The translations under genes and the position numbers were made by a program. From assembly GCA_030749725.1 (NCBI GenBank), contig JASMJM010000079.1:1-56486 (forward strand): 56,486 nt of DNA, in the 5' to 3' direction. The first letter of the stretch is position 1; each line of letters opens with the position of its first letter. Positions 27,681 to 35,323 of the stretch are shown piece after piece. The DNA is from Pseudomonadales bacterium. Its GTDB lineage: Bacteria > Pseudomonadota > Gammaproteobacteria > Pseudomonadales > Azotimanducaceae. The notes under the pieces were generated by a model. That model saw only the letters and a program-made list of their open reading frames with translations, did not search any database and had not been told where the DNA came from.

Positions 27681-28058
27681 CTAAATTAAGCCGTGCACGC
27701 GCAACTTCTCAAGCAGAACGTCACTCTTGACGGGTTTACCCAAGAACTCGACGGCACCCAAATCTTTTACTCTATCGATCGCCTGGGGTTGAACGTCGGC
27801 CGACACCACGAATACCACGCATTTGTGATTCTCTTCACGCAGTTGAGCCAGCACTTCATATCCATTCATGACCGGCATGGTAAGATCCAGGAACACCACC
27901 TCTCCCTTGCCAGCCCGGATGTATTCAAGGGCTTCTTTGCCATCCGATGCGTAGCTGATGTCCACTTGCCAATTCTCCGGCAGATTTTTCGTTATCTGCC
28001 TTTGCGCCATGTTTGAATCATCACAGATCAGCAAGGGTATTGTCATCATTATGCCCAT
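27681..28058 (-). CDS. Single-domain response regulator (CheY-like)
   Basis: About 125 residues, receiver domain only. Acidic pocket in LLICDDSNMA, phospho-acceptor Asp in VVFLDLTMPVMNGYEVL, Thr/Ser position in FVVSADVQ, and Lys in FLGKPVKSD. No output domain, so it signals through a partner, most simply the CheC-like protein or the GGDEF enzyme downstream. The start is uncertain: ATG 28058, 28049 or 28046; conservation begins at IPLLICDDS, so one of the later two is plausible. Confidence 0.88.
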   Translation of the reverse strand: MGIMMTIPLLICDDSNMAQRQITKNLPENWQVDISYASDGKEALEYIRAGKGEVVFLDLTMPVMNGYEVLAQLREENHKCVVFVVSADVQPQAIDRVKDLGAVEFLGKPVKSDVLLEKLRVHGLI

Positions 28059-28155
28059 TCACAACTCGTCGAAGTGAGTATAGTCTCCCATACTCGCCAA
28101 GGGACCGCCAACGGTGCGAAATGACACAATATGAGGATAAACAGCCTACTTTAGT

Positions 28156-28602
28156 TCATCTATTGTTATTTAGCGCTGAAATCATCGATTCTAGCGTCTG
28201 TGGCCCCTGCAAACTTTGCACTAGTTCCCCGCTAGGATCAAACAGATAGGTGGTAGGTAATACTTGTGGTCGTAAGTAGCCCAGCGTAGTCGCAGGATCG
28301 TCCCGAAGGACGGCAAATTCAATCCCCAGGGCCTTCGCCTGTCCTGCCATTTCATCCAAACTTACAGCGTCAAAGTTCACACCAAACACGACGACGGAAT
28401 CCGCCAACAGCTTCGACACAGCATTGAGTTCGGGGATCTCCTCACGACAGGGGTGACACCAGACGGCCCAGTAGTTAATGAGAATCCACTTGCCCCTTAG
28501 ATCGACGAAGTCGCCCTGGTTCCCATCAAGATCCTGATAGTCAGGAGACGAGCAGGCTGCCAGGACGAGCACGAGGATTCCATGGAGTAACTTATTCGTC
28601 AC
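28156..28602 (-). CDS. TlpA/ResA-like thioredoxin-fold lipoprotein
   Basis: 148 residues. Signal peptide with lipobox (VLVLAAC), then a redoxin fold with WAVWCHPCREE (active-site WCHPC), the cis-Pro in VLPTTYLFD and VVFGVNFDAV. Likely a periplasmic membrane-anchored thiol-disulfide reductase. GTG start at 28602. It is monocistronic or follows the BrkB-family gene on the same strand; no cytochrome c maturation genes are nearby to suggest a partner. Confidence 0.88.
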   Translation of the reverse strand: MTNKLLHGILVLVLAACSSPDYQDLDGNQGDFVDLRGKWILINYWAVWCHPCREEIPELNAVSKLLADSVVVFGVNFDAVSLDEMAGQAKALGIEFAVLRDDPATTLGYLRPQVLPTTYLFDPSGELVQSLQGPQTLESMISALNNNR

Positions 28603-28621
28603 GTGCCTCGCCTACGCCTGG

Positions 28622-28649
28622 CCGGCCGCACCTAGCCGGCCGCACCTAG
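28622..28649. repeat. Tandem 14-bp duplication spanning the stop codon of the BrkB-family gene
   Basis: CCGGCCGCACCTAG is present at 28622-28635 and again at 28636-28649, with a diverged third partial copy (CCGGTCGCGAG) after it. The first copy contains the stop codon (28632-28634), so the duplication sets the C-terminal end LGAAG. Confidence 0.75.
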
Positions 28650-29900
28650 CCGGTCGCGAGCCTTGCCAACCGGTTCCTCTTTTTGAAACAGGCTGACAAG
28701 GTCCAGATCAGTTTCGGCTTTACTGTGTTGAGTTATGCTTTGTAGCAGATCAGACAGATCCTTCTTCCAATATCTATCTAACAGTATTCCCCGTTCAGGC
28801 AAGGGCCAGGGCAGGCTGCTAAAAAAGTCCCACACGCTGATCTTGCTTAGATCCTGGGATAAGACATAGCCACCTTTATCCACCGGCTGGATGAAATTTA
28901 GTTTGAGCAGTCGAGAGCGATACTCACTCCAGTTGCCATGACTGATACGCGCAGCCCCCTCGAAAATATCCTTTTCAGTAAGGACAACCCCACTGAGGTG
29001 CGCTCGATAGAAGGATTCCAGAATCGAGAGAATCTGGAACAGGTGGGGTTCCGCTGCAACCGATTCGTCGTCTTCATAGACAGACAGCGCGCGCACCAGT
29101 TCGGCTCCGCCAAGAAGGATATTCCAGGAGAGATAAATCCAGAACAGAAAGAGCGGCACGGCAGCAAAGGCTCCATATATAACCGACCATGAACCCTGGG
29201 ACATCACCATCACAAACAGATTCTTGGCTAACTCGGATACCAGGGCGGTGATAATCCCGCCTATCAAAGCATGTTTTATCGGTACTCTACAGTTTGGTAC
29301 GGCAGCGTAAATCAGGGTAAAAACCATCACACTCAACATCCAAGAGATAACGGCAACCAGCCGCAGTGAACTGGCTGTTGCAGCCATTCCCTCCATCAGC
29401 GGCAGGGAGAAGATCAAGGTGGTTATGATTAAGGCAAATACCAGCGACAAAGGGACCACGCTCATAACAGCCCAATAGAGGAGAAATCTCTGCAAGCCTT
29501 TTCTTACCTCCTCGACGTGCCATATCTCATTCAATGCACGTTCAATGGTAGACAGCATGAAATAGCAGGTGACGACCAGCAAAAGGACGCCGGGGCCGGT
29601 AAGGTTGCGCGCCTGATCTGAGAAGTCATGGAGACGTTCCTGCACGGATACGCCAAATTCAGGAATAAAATTGGCGAAGATATAATCCTCAATCATCCTT
29701 TCCAGACCGCTGGAAGCAGGGACTGCTGCGATCAGGATATAGAACACCGTTACCAGTGGAACCAATGCGAATAGACTCTGGTAGGTTAGTGCAGCAGCAG
29801 TATCTTTGCAGTCATCAACGTTGAACTGACCCCACAGGTAATGAGCGAACCTACCCGTCATCGTTACCCTATTCCTGAGAGTTTGTAACGCTTCAGCCAT
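28632..29900 (-). CDS. YihY/BrkB-family inner-membrane protein
   Basis: 422 residues. N-terminal half is the YihY/BrkB membrane domain with about six helices, including DTAAALTYQSLFALVPLVTVFYIL, GPGVLLLVVTCYFMLSTIERALNEIW and the VPLFLFWIYLSWNILLGGAELV helix. The C-terminal part (about 290-420) is soluble with a winged-helix-like region (ILSILESFYRAHLSGVVLTEKDIF). The family was misassigned as ribonuclease BN; real function is unknown. ATG at 29900 is taken as start because AAGGAG lies six bases upstream; the GTG at 29921 would put the Shine-Dalgarno inside the gene. Confidence 0.9.
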   Translation of the reverse strand: MAEALQTLRNRVTMTGRFAHYLWGQFNVDDCKDTAAALTYQSLFALVPLVTVFYILIAAVPASSGLERMIEDYIFANFIPEFGVSVQERLHDFSDQARNLTGPGVLLLVVTCYFMLSTIERALNEIWHVEEVRKGLQRFLLYWAVMSVVPLSLVFALIITTLIFSLPLMEGMAATASSLRLVAVISWMLSVMVFTLIYAAVPNCRVPIKHALIGGIITALVSELAKNLFVMVMSQGSWSVIYGAFAAVPLFLFWIYLSWNILLGGAELVRALSVYEDDESVAAEPHLFQILSILESFYRAHLSGVVLTEKDIFEGAARISHGNWSEYRSRLLKLNFIQPVDKGGYVLSQDLSKISVWDFFSSLPWPLPERGILLDRYWKKDLSDLLQSITQHSKAETDLDLVSLFQKEEPVGKARDRLGAAG

Positions 29901-29912
29901 TGTTAGCTCCTT

Positions 29913-29977
29913 GTGAGCCACTGTGCGTGAGCCGCTCTGTCGGCCGCTCTCTGTGAGCCACTCTGCGCGAGCCGCTC
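29913..29977. repeat. Tandem 40-bp duplication upstream of the BrkB-family gene
   Basis: GTGAGCCACTGTGCGTGAGC (from 29913) recurs almost exactly as GTGAGCCACTCTGCGCGAGC (from 29953), period 40 bases; the similarity covers about 25 bases. A third GCCGCTC copy lies between. Non-coding leader sequence. Confidence 0.7.
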
Positions 29978-30077
29978 GCCTTGCTCAGGCTACGGTATAT
30001 AACCAGGTTAACGCCCAAATGCAAATAAAAGGGGAAACAATGTCGGCTGGGTAGGAAGGGTGCTGAAACAGCGGACC

Positions 30078-30428
30078 CTAATGGATTATTTTCTCTGCTT
30101 GTCCAGTCCGTCTGACGGGAGGTTCATCAATCACTTCGCCCGGAACTCTGACTTCGTAGCGTCTGGTGGACACTTCACCGTCCAACACATCCGGTAACTC
30201 CTTCAGGAACTCCGCCATATGCTTGGTCTCGAAATGGTTCTGTAGCGCTTCTACAGATTCCCACTCCTGAAACAACAGCAGACTATTGGGCTGGGATAAG
30301 CCGACATAGAATTCATAGCTGATGCAGCCGTCTTCGGTCTGACTGGCAACAGCCATTTGTCTCATAAGAGTAAGAGCTTCATCGCGCAAATCAGCTTTTA
30401 CCGGGAAAGTCCCGTGTACAATGATCAT
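30078..30428 (-). CDS. Antibiotic biosynthesis monooxygenase (ABM)-fold protein, YgiN-like
   Basis: 116 residues of a ferredoxin-like dimeric alpha/beta barrel. Pattern MIIVHGTFPVKADLRDEALTLM, then GCISYEFYVGLSQPNSLLLFQEWESVEAL and FETKHMAEFL match YgiN-type quinol monooxygenases. Cytoplasmic. Odd: a C-terminal tail of about 25 residues (VRVPGEVIDEPPVRRTG) beyond the domain. Substrate unknown. Upstream on the same strand is the YdfG-like dehydrogenase gene; the gap of 114 bases leaves co-transcription open. Confidence 0.85.
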   Translation of the reverse strand: MIIVHGTFPVKADLRDEALTLMRQMAVASQTEDGCISYEFYVGLSQPNSLLLFQEWESVEALQNHFETKHMAEFLKELPDVLDGEVSTRRYEVRVPGEVIDEPPVRRTGQAEKIIH

Positions 30429-30542
30429 GACACCTGCTACTCAATTGAGGTAAATGGTTGTACCCAACTGCGATTATACAGTTTATCCCGGATCTGGCCA
30501 GCCTGAAACGATAAATGGTCCTGCCGCCTGTCAGGGCTGGCT

Positions 30543-31304
30543 CTATTCAGTTTTTCGGTCGATGGCGAAGGGGCCCCATGCCTGGCAAGTGGGCATCACC
30601 TCCAGACAATTGACATTGATATGTTGGGGCAGAGATGTAACCCAGTAGATTATGTCGGCAACATCGTCTCCCGAGAGCGGTTTTGTCCCTTCGTATACCT
30701 GTTTGGTCTTGTCAGCATCACCCCCGAATCTCACCAGGGAGAACTCGGTTTCCGACATGCCGGGTTCGACGTTGGTTACCCGTATATTCTTTCCCAGCAG
30801 GTCTGATCGCAGGTTGCGCGAGAATTGCTGCACGAAAGCCTTGCTGGCGCCGTATGCATTGCCGCCCGGGTAGGGCCAACTGGCCGCGACCGAACCAAGA
30901 TTCACGATGTGTCCACCACCCCCGGCTACCATGAGTGGCAACAGAGCTCGCGTGCAGTACATGAGACCCTTGATGTTCGTGTCCACCATGGTGTCCCAGT
31001 CGTCCAGATCGACTTCATCCGCAGAGCCAAGGCCGAGTGCCAAGCCGGCATTGTTGATCAAGACTTCAACATCTCTAAAGTTCTGTGGCAGCTGCTCGAC
31101 AATCTGGCCGACCGCTTGGCGATCTCTCACGTCCAGCGTAACAGGCAATACTTCGGCAGTGGCAGACAGCTCCTCTGCCAACCGTTTTAGGCGATCGGAT
31201 CTTCTTGCGCTGACTACCAGTTTTCTACCCTCACCGGCAAATCTCCTTGCGCAAGCTTCACCGAATCCAGAGGATGCACCCGTTACAAATACTGTTCCCG
31301 CCAT
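30543..31304 (-). CDS. Short-chain dehydrogenase, YdfG-like NADP-dependent oxidoreductase
   Basis: 253 residues. Rossmann TGASSGFGEACARRF, NNAGLALGL, catalytic Ser in LGSVAASWPYPGGNAYGASKAF with the YxxxK pair (Tyr in NAYGASK), and the YdfG-like tail LPQHINVNCLEVMP. YdfG acts on 3-hydroxy acids such as serine and on malonic semialdehyde; that role fits but is not proven here. ATG at 31304 (MAGTVFVTGASS) is chosen: AGGGAAG lies nine bases upstream, and the family begins right before the Rossmann motif. A longer frame to 31376 is open but unlikely. Confidence 0.9.
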   Translation of the reverse strand: MAGTVFVTGASSGFGEACARRFAGEGRKLVVSARRSDRLKRLAEELSATAEVLPVTLDVRDRQAVGQIVEQLPQNFRDVEVLINNAGLALGLGSADEVDLDDWDTMVDTNIKGLMYCTRALLPLMVAGGGGHIVNLGSVAASWPYPGGNAYGASKAFVQQFSRNLRSDLLGKNIRVTNVEPGMSETEFSLVRFGGDADKTKQVYEGTKPLSGDDVADIIYWVTSLPQHINVNCLEVMPTCQAWGPFAIDRKTE

Positions 31305-31447
31305 CTTGTCTTCCCTTTCCTTCATCAATGAATGTACCGAACAGATCGCCATTCGTTTCTTAGACGAGGCAATCATACCTTAGACGAGGATTGGTTTAAG
31401 CTGTTATCTGCGATCTGCCCGGCACGGCTGGTAGAAGTATAGATGCA

Positions 31448-31480
31448 CAAAAAAAACGGGATGGTGAAACCATCCCGTTC
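31448..31480 (-). terminator. Rho-independent terminator of the basic-protein gene
   Basis: On the minus strand GAACGGGATGGT-TTCA-CCATCCCGTT forms a stem of about ten pairs with a four-base loop and is followed by TTTTTTT. It lies 18 bases past the stop of the gene at 31498-32013. Confidence 0.92.
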
Positions 31481-31497
31481 ATGTATAGCGTAGCAGC

Positions 31498-32013
31498 CTA
31501 TCTGCGCTTCTTGCGTTTTCGCTTCATCGCTTCCAGGGCAGCCTTGGTTGGCTGGGCTGACAGGAGTTGCTTGTAGGTTTTAGTGCGCTTGCTGATCTTC
31601 TTGTGATCGATATAAAAGTCAACCGCTTTGCGCCAGGCCCCACCAAGTCCATGCAGATTGATGGAGACTGTGGTATTGACAATTTTGCCAACCTTGGCAG
31701 ACATGATACCGATCTGGAATACAGGAGTCCGCATGCCGCTCTTCTCTGTTTTCATTCTAAACAGAATGCCTCTTACTTTACCGTCCTTGTCAAACAGAGC
31801 CGTCTTGGCAGCTTCGGCTTTCGCCTTCTCCTGTTGCTTTCTCAGCACCTCATCCCTTGCCTCAGCTTTCTGTTTAATGGCTGCTCTCTTCGGACCGCGT
31901 AGGCGCTTGCCGTTCTCCTTCAGTGAGAAGTATTCCTGGTACGTTTTGCCAGCGATCTGCCGTCTGACTCTAAATCCGTGGAATCGAGTTGTATCCAGTA
32001 GTTCTACGCTCAT
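31498..32013 (-). CDS. Unrecognised basic protein with an AP2/integrase-arm-like N-terminus
   Basis: 171 residues, strongly basic, no signal peptide or membrane segment. The N-terminus (RFHGFRVRRQIAGKTYQEYFSL) resembles the small DNA-binding beta-sheet modules at the start of phage integrases and AP2-like domains; a charged coiled-coil helix follows (about 40-70). The second half contains GKVRGILFRMKTEKSGMRTP and NTTVSINLHGLGGAWRKAVDFYID, and it ends in KRKRKKRR. I do not recognise the family. ATG at 32013 is preferred (GGAG four bases upstream); an upstream frame to 32082 is open but unlikely. It ends in a strong terminator, so it is a genuine, self-contained transcription unit, perhaps nucleic-acid binding. 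Confidence 0.7.
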   Translation of the reverse strand: MSVELLDTTRFHGFRVRRQIAGKTYQEYFSLKENGKRLRGPKRAAIKQKAEARDEVLRKQQEKAKAEAAKTALFDKDGKVRGILFRMKTEKSGMRTPVFQIGIMSAKVGKIVNTTVSINLHGLGGAWRKAVDFYIDHKKISKRTKTYKQLLSAQPTKAALEAMKRKRKKRR

Positions 32014-32137
32014 TTTCTCCAACCTTTTCTTTGCTAACGGGGGCTTAACAATCTTGCATAAGCAGCTCCGGTCAATGCTCACACAAGGCTCATACTAGGT
32101 ATATTCCTGCTTTCAGGGCCTCTTGCCACTTTGGATG

Positions 32138-32434
32138 TCAGACCTGATTATAAGACCGAACTCCGGGTCCCTGCAACTGCCCCAAGCCGACTTCGATATG
32201 GCGCAATTCTACATCAATTAAAGCGATAATGTATGCTAATTCCAGCAACTTGCAAGGAAAAAGTGAAATTCTTTCTTGACCCAAGACTCTATCTATCCGT
32301 TCAGCAGATAAGCCGTCAGAGGGGACTAACAAAAGACCTCTACTACCACTACAACACAGCTGCAGCAACCACTTGACCCATTCCCCACCTCTGCCTTGGA
32401 AGCAGTGACAGATAATCCCCAACGCAAGCATCAT
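32138..32434 (-). CDS. Doubtful small ORF with SulA-like pattern
   Basis: 98 codons. Residues about 1-60 (MMLALGIICHCFQGRGGEWVKWLLQL, then LLLVPSDGLSAERIDRVLGQER) resemble the SulA cell-division inhibitor pattern LLPLLxxLSxxxRWLxWIxPP...SGLxxxR. The match is loose. No LexA box (CTGT-N8-ACAG) is visible upstream and lexA is not adjacent. The reading frame stays open upstream for about 30 codons without a usual start codon, so it may be a decayed gene. Confidence 0.3.
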   Translation of the reverse strand: MMLALGIICHCFQGRGGEWVKWLLQLCCSGSRGLLLVPSDGLSAERIDRVLGQERISLFPCKLLELAYIIALIDVELRHIEVGLGQLQGPGVRSYNQV

Positions 32435-32825
32435 GCCAGTGCCATAAGATTCTGCAACTGGATTGAGGGGCGCGACCGGTTTCGTTCCCTGACGACCGAT
32501 CGAGTGCAGGGCACCGCTAACGAGACGTGATCGATATCATGTCCCGTCGGCGGCCGGCACTTTGCCCCAGTGGGTCATGCAGGCACACACCGGTCCTTCA
32601 ATTCCTGGGCATACAGGCCGAGGGATCCGAACTCAACCAACGGATCATCCCTCGGGCACCGGCCTTCGAATAGAGAGCCGGACGGCATCAGTAACTCCGG
32701 CTCGGTCAGGCAAGCCCGGCATATCCACTCTCAGAGAGCCACAAAAATCTGCGACAAGCGCTAATTCGTGCTGGTCCTTCCGCCCCCAAATTCTATATGA
32801 TTCCACATTTGATGGGGGAGTGGCG
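32435..32825. other. Gene-free stretch before the carboxylesterase gene
   Basis: 391 bases. The frame of the following esterase is open back to 32562, but that extension has no protein-like character, and the esterase has a strong Shine-Dalgarno at its own ATG. I see no RNA gene, repeat or terminator in it. Confidence 0.5.
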
Positions 32826-33497
32826 ATGAGTGACGAGTTGTTACCACATATCGAGATCGAGCCAGCTAATCCTGCCAACGCCAGTGTGATCTGGTTGCAC
32901 GGCCTTGGCGCAGATGGGCACGATTTCGAACCCATCGTCCCCGAACTGAAGTTGCCGGATTCAAGCGCTATTCGGTTCATCTTCCCCCACGCTCCTAAGA
33001 GAGCTGTGACGATTAATGGCGGAGAGGAGATGAGGGCCTGGTATGACTTTGTCCCGCACTCTGAATATGCGGGGAGCGACGACATCACTGAATCCGCACG
33101 ATCCATCGAGCAGTTTCTGGAGCATGAAATGGAGCGTGGAATTGCCAGCGAGCGCATTATCCTGGCTGGTTTTTCCCAGGGCGGCGTTATTGCGCTCTAC
33201 ACTGGTCTCAGGTTCCAGAGGAGACTCGGTGGAATCCTGGCAATATCCACCTACCTACACGATGTCTCTGCCACAGAAACAGAAAGGCACGACGAGAATC
33301 TGGCCATTCCCATCATGATGGCCCATGGCACCATGGACCCGATGATCCCCGTGATGAGAGCCGCCACGTCACGAGAGAATCTGATTCGCCTGGGTTACGA
33401 TGTGAGGTGGTTCGCGTATCCGATTGAACATCAAGTCTGCATGGAGGAGATTGAGGAGATTGCGAACTTTTTTCAGGAAATCCTGGGCGATGAATAA
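32826..33497 (+). CDS. Carboxylesterase / acyl-protein-thioesterase-like serine hydrolase
   Basis: 223-residue alpha/beta hydrolase. VIWLHGLGADGHDFEPIV holds the oxyanion loop, the nucleophile is Ser in ILAGFSQGGVIAL, the Asp is in HGTMDPMIPV and the His in YPIEHQVCMEEI. This is the family of YpfH/EstB-like carboxylesterases (about 220 residues). ATG 32826 has GGGGGAG five bases upstream, which decides the start. The glycosyltransferase-like gene begins 11 bases after the stop, so the two are likely co-transcribed. Confidence 0.92.
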   Translation: MSDELLPHIEIEPANPANASVIWLHGLGADGHDFEPIVPELKLPDSSAIRFIFPHAPKRAVTINGGEEMRAWYDFVPHSEYAGSDDITESARSIEQFLEHEMERGIASERIILAGFSQGGVIALYTGLRFQRRLGGILAISTYLHDVSATETERHDENLAIPIMMAHGTMDPMIPVMRAATSRENLIRLGYDVRWFAYPIEHQVCMEEIEEIANFFQEILGDE

Positions 33498-33508
33498 GAG
33501 TTCTATCC

Positions 33509-34819
33509 ATGTCCGATTTCCTCACCAAATACCTGCAAAACTACGCTGAAGCTGAAGCTGCTGAGCTGACCGATATCCCATTCTCCGGCTATGCATCTTG
33601 CCTGGTCATTCCTGCCTACAATGAATCTGAAGCCAGCATCGACAAGGTCGTCAGTCGGCTTGAGCTATCCGGCAGAATCCTGCTCGTTCTGATCGCCAAT
33701 GCCCCAACGGGATCGGCCCAAAGTACCCGGCAACTGGTTCGTCAGATGAGACGGCACCATCCCATTAAATGGCAAGGCACCCATCTCAGTTGCCTGCTTG
33801 GCTTCACCCCAGCCATTGATCTATTGCTGATCGACCGCTGCAGTGACGGTAGAGAGATCCCGAAACGAAGGGGCGTCGGTCTGGCACGAAAAATCGGCGC
33901 GGATATCGCAACTCAGTTAATCTGTGAGGGGGTGGTAATCGATCCATGGATCTATACGACAGATGCCGATGTCTGCTTGCCTGCCGGCTACTTTAACGCA
34001 GTCCCGACAGGTGCCGAGGAGCGACGCGGGGCGGTGCTGTTCCCGTTCCGCCACAACGCAGATGCGGCCCTCACCGATGCCGCCTTGCTGTATGAATTAT
34101 CACTGCATTACTATGTCAGGGCATTGCGATGGGCAGGATCTCCCTACGCGTACCACAGCATAGGAAGCACACTGGCTGTGCACTATGAGAGCTATGCCAT
34201 GGTGCGGGGATTTCCACGGCGACCGGCGGGTGAGGACTTCTATCTACTCAACAAGATTGCGAAAGTTGCCGGCGTATTCCCCCTGAGCGAGCCCGACATA
34301 GATATCGAGGCGCGAGAGTCCAGCAGAACACCCTTTGGTACCGGCACCAATCTCACCAAAATCAAATCGCTGCAAACACCCGTGGATCAGTACCTTTTTT
34401 ATCATCCGGAGAGTTTTTATCTGCTCAAGGTGTGGCTGGACCGGATGAAGACCATCTGGATCGATCGGCCAGCGTCCACGGCAATCCATTTTCACACGGG
34501 CCTTACCGATGGTCAGATCAGCGCCCTCGACGCCTGTCTGACCGCTCTGCAAATTCCCCAGGCCGTGACAAAAGGCTTGCAGCAATACCGCAGTGCAGAG
34601 AGTTTCCAGCGTTATCTGCACGGATGGTTCGATGCGCTAAAAACATTGAAATTCATTCACTTTCTGAGGGATCAGACTTATCCTTCGGTAGCATTGATGG
34701 AAATGCTAACAGCACCATTTATGCACGATCCAGCAGCCGGGTTTATGACGGACCTGTCACGAGACCGTGTCGGCAGAACACAACTGCTGGAGCAAATAAT
34801 CGAGAAGGTCAGGCTTTGA
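33509..34819 (+). CDS. GT2-like glycosyltransferase-fold protein
   Basis: 436 residues, no membrane segment. The N-terminal half has GT-A features: SCLVIPAYNESEASIDKVVSRL, GVGLARKIGADIA, a DAD-type motif in WIYTTDADVCLPAGYF, and HSIGSTLAVHYESYAMVRGFPRRPAGEDFYLLNKIAK, where GED likely corresponds to the catalytic acid region of GT2 enzymes. The C-terminal 150 residues show no family that I know. Likely transfers a sugar to an unknown acceptor in the cytoplasm. It lies 11 bases after the esterase. Alternatives: a divergent glycosyltransferase with no partner glycan genes here. Confidence 0.72.
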   Translation: MSDFLTKYLQNYAEAEAAELTDIPFSGYASCLVIPAYNESEASIDKVVSRLELSGRILLVLIANAPTGSAQSTRQLVRQMRRHHPIKWQGTHLSCLLGFTPAIDLLLIDRCSDGREIPKRRGVGLARKIGADIATQLICEGVVIDPWIYTTDADVCLPAGYFNAVPTGAEERRGAVLFPFRHNADAALTDAALLYELSLHYYVRALRWAGSPYAYHSIGSTLAVHYESYAMVRGFPRRPAGEDFYLLNKIAKVAGVFPLSEPDIDIEARESSRTPFGTGTNLTKIKSLQTPVDQYLFYHPESFYLLKVWLDRMKTIWIDRPASTAIHFHTGLTDGQISALDACLTALQIPQAVTKGLQQYRSAESFQRYLHGWFDALKTLKFIHFLRDQTYPSVALMEMLTAPFMHDPAAGFMTDLSRDRVGRTQLLEQIIEKVRL

Positions 34820-34865
34820 GCTTGAAGACCATTGAATCGTGTTTAGCCGGCCCGCGCTCGGCTAG

Positions 34866-34921
34866 GCCAAGCCACAATTAGGAGTGCGTTTGGCACGGGG
34901 GCCAAGCCACAATTAGGAGTG
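34866..34921. repeat. Direct 21-bp repeat duplicating a ribosome-binding site
   Basis: GCCAAGCCACAATTAGGAGT plus a G is present at 34866-34886 and again at 34901-34921, 35 bases apart. Each copy carries AGGAG. Only the second precedes the ATG of the thiamine-binding gene (34926) at a usable distance. Confidence 0.8.
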
Positions 34922-34925
34922 TGCC

Positions 34926-35222
34926 ATGCATGTCATCGTCGATCTCTGTGTCGTACCATTGGGCGTTGGAGTTTCCGTATCTCAATACGTCACCGAGTGT
35001 CAGAGAATATTGGCTGACCTGGGACTCAAGACTAATCTACATGCCTATGGCACCAATATCGAAGGCGAGTGGGATGCTGTCTTCGCCGCTGTCAGAAAGT
35101 GTCATGAGCGCATCCATGAGATGGGTGCACCCAGAATCAGCACCACGATCAAACTGGGTACCCGAACTGATCGCGAGCAAACCATGCAAGATAAAGTGGA
35201 TAGCGTCCAACAGAAGCTATAA
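34926..35222 (+). CDS. MTH1187/YkoF-type thiamine-binding protein
   Basis: 98-residue ferredoxin-like protein. HVIVDLCVVPLGVGVSVSQYVTEC, LKTNLHAYGTNIEGEWDAVFAAVRKCHERIHEMG and RISTTIKLGTRTDREQTM are hallmarks of the MTH1187 family, members of which bind thiamine. It has an AGGAG in the duplicated leader upstream. Longer overlapping frames exist but lack this conserved start. Monocistronic or with the preceding glycosyltransferase. Confidence 0.9.
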   Translation: MHVIVDLCVVPLGVGVSVSQYVTECQRILADLGLKTNLHAYGTNIEGEWDAVFAAVRKCHERIHEMGAPRISTTIKLGTRTDREQTMQDKVDSVQQKL

Positions 35223-35290
35223 TAGCCAGACGGGATCGATCCACTCCTGCAGCCGGACGGTTTCATTGTATCATTAGGGCTTCCAGTCAT

Positions 35291-35320
35291 TTCGGGGTCA
35301 TTCGGGGTTATTCGGGGTTA
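35291..35320 (+). repeat. Three tandem 10-bp units in the argC leader
   Basis: TTCGGGGTCA, TTCGGGGTTA, TTCGGGGTTA occupy 35291-35320, directly before the argC start. Each holds GGGG, and the last one is the only purine-rich stretch at Shine-Dalgarno distance from the GTG at 35324. Confidence 0.85.
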
Positions 35321-35323
35321 ATT

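Noticed and set aside
32562-32825. 88-codon N-terminal extension of the carboxylesterase
   Set aside because: Not conserved in character, while ATG 32826 has a strong Shine-Dalgarno and gives the standard length.
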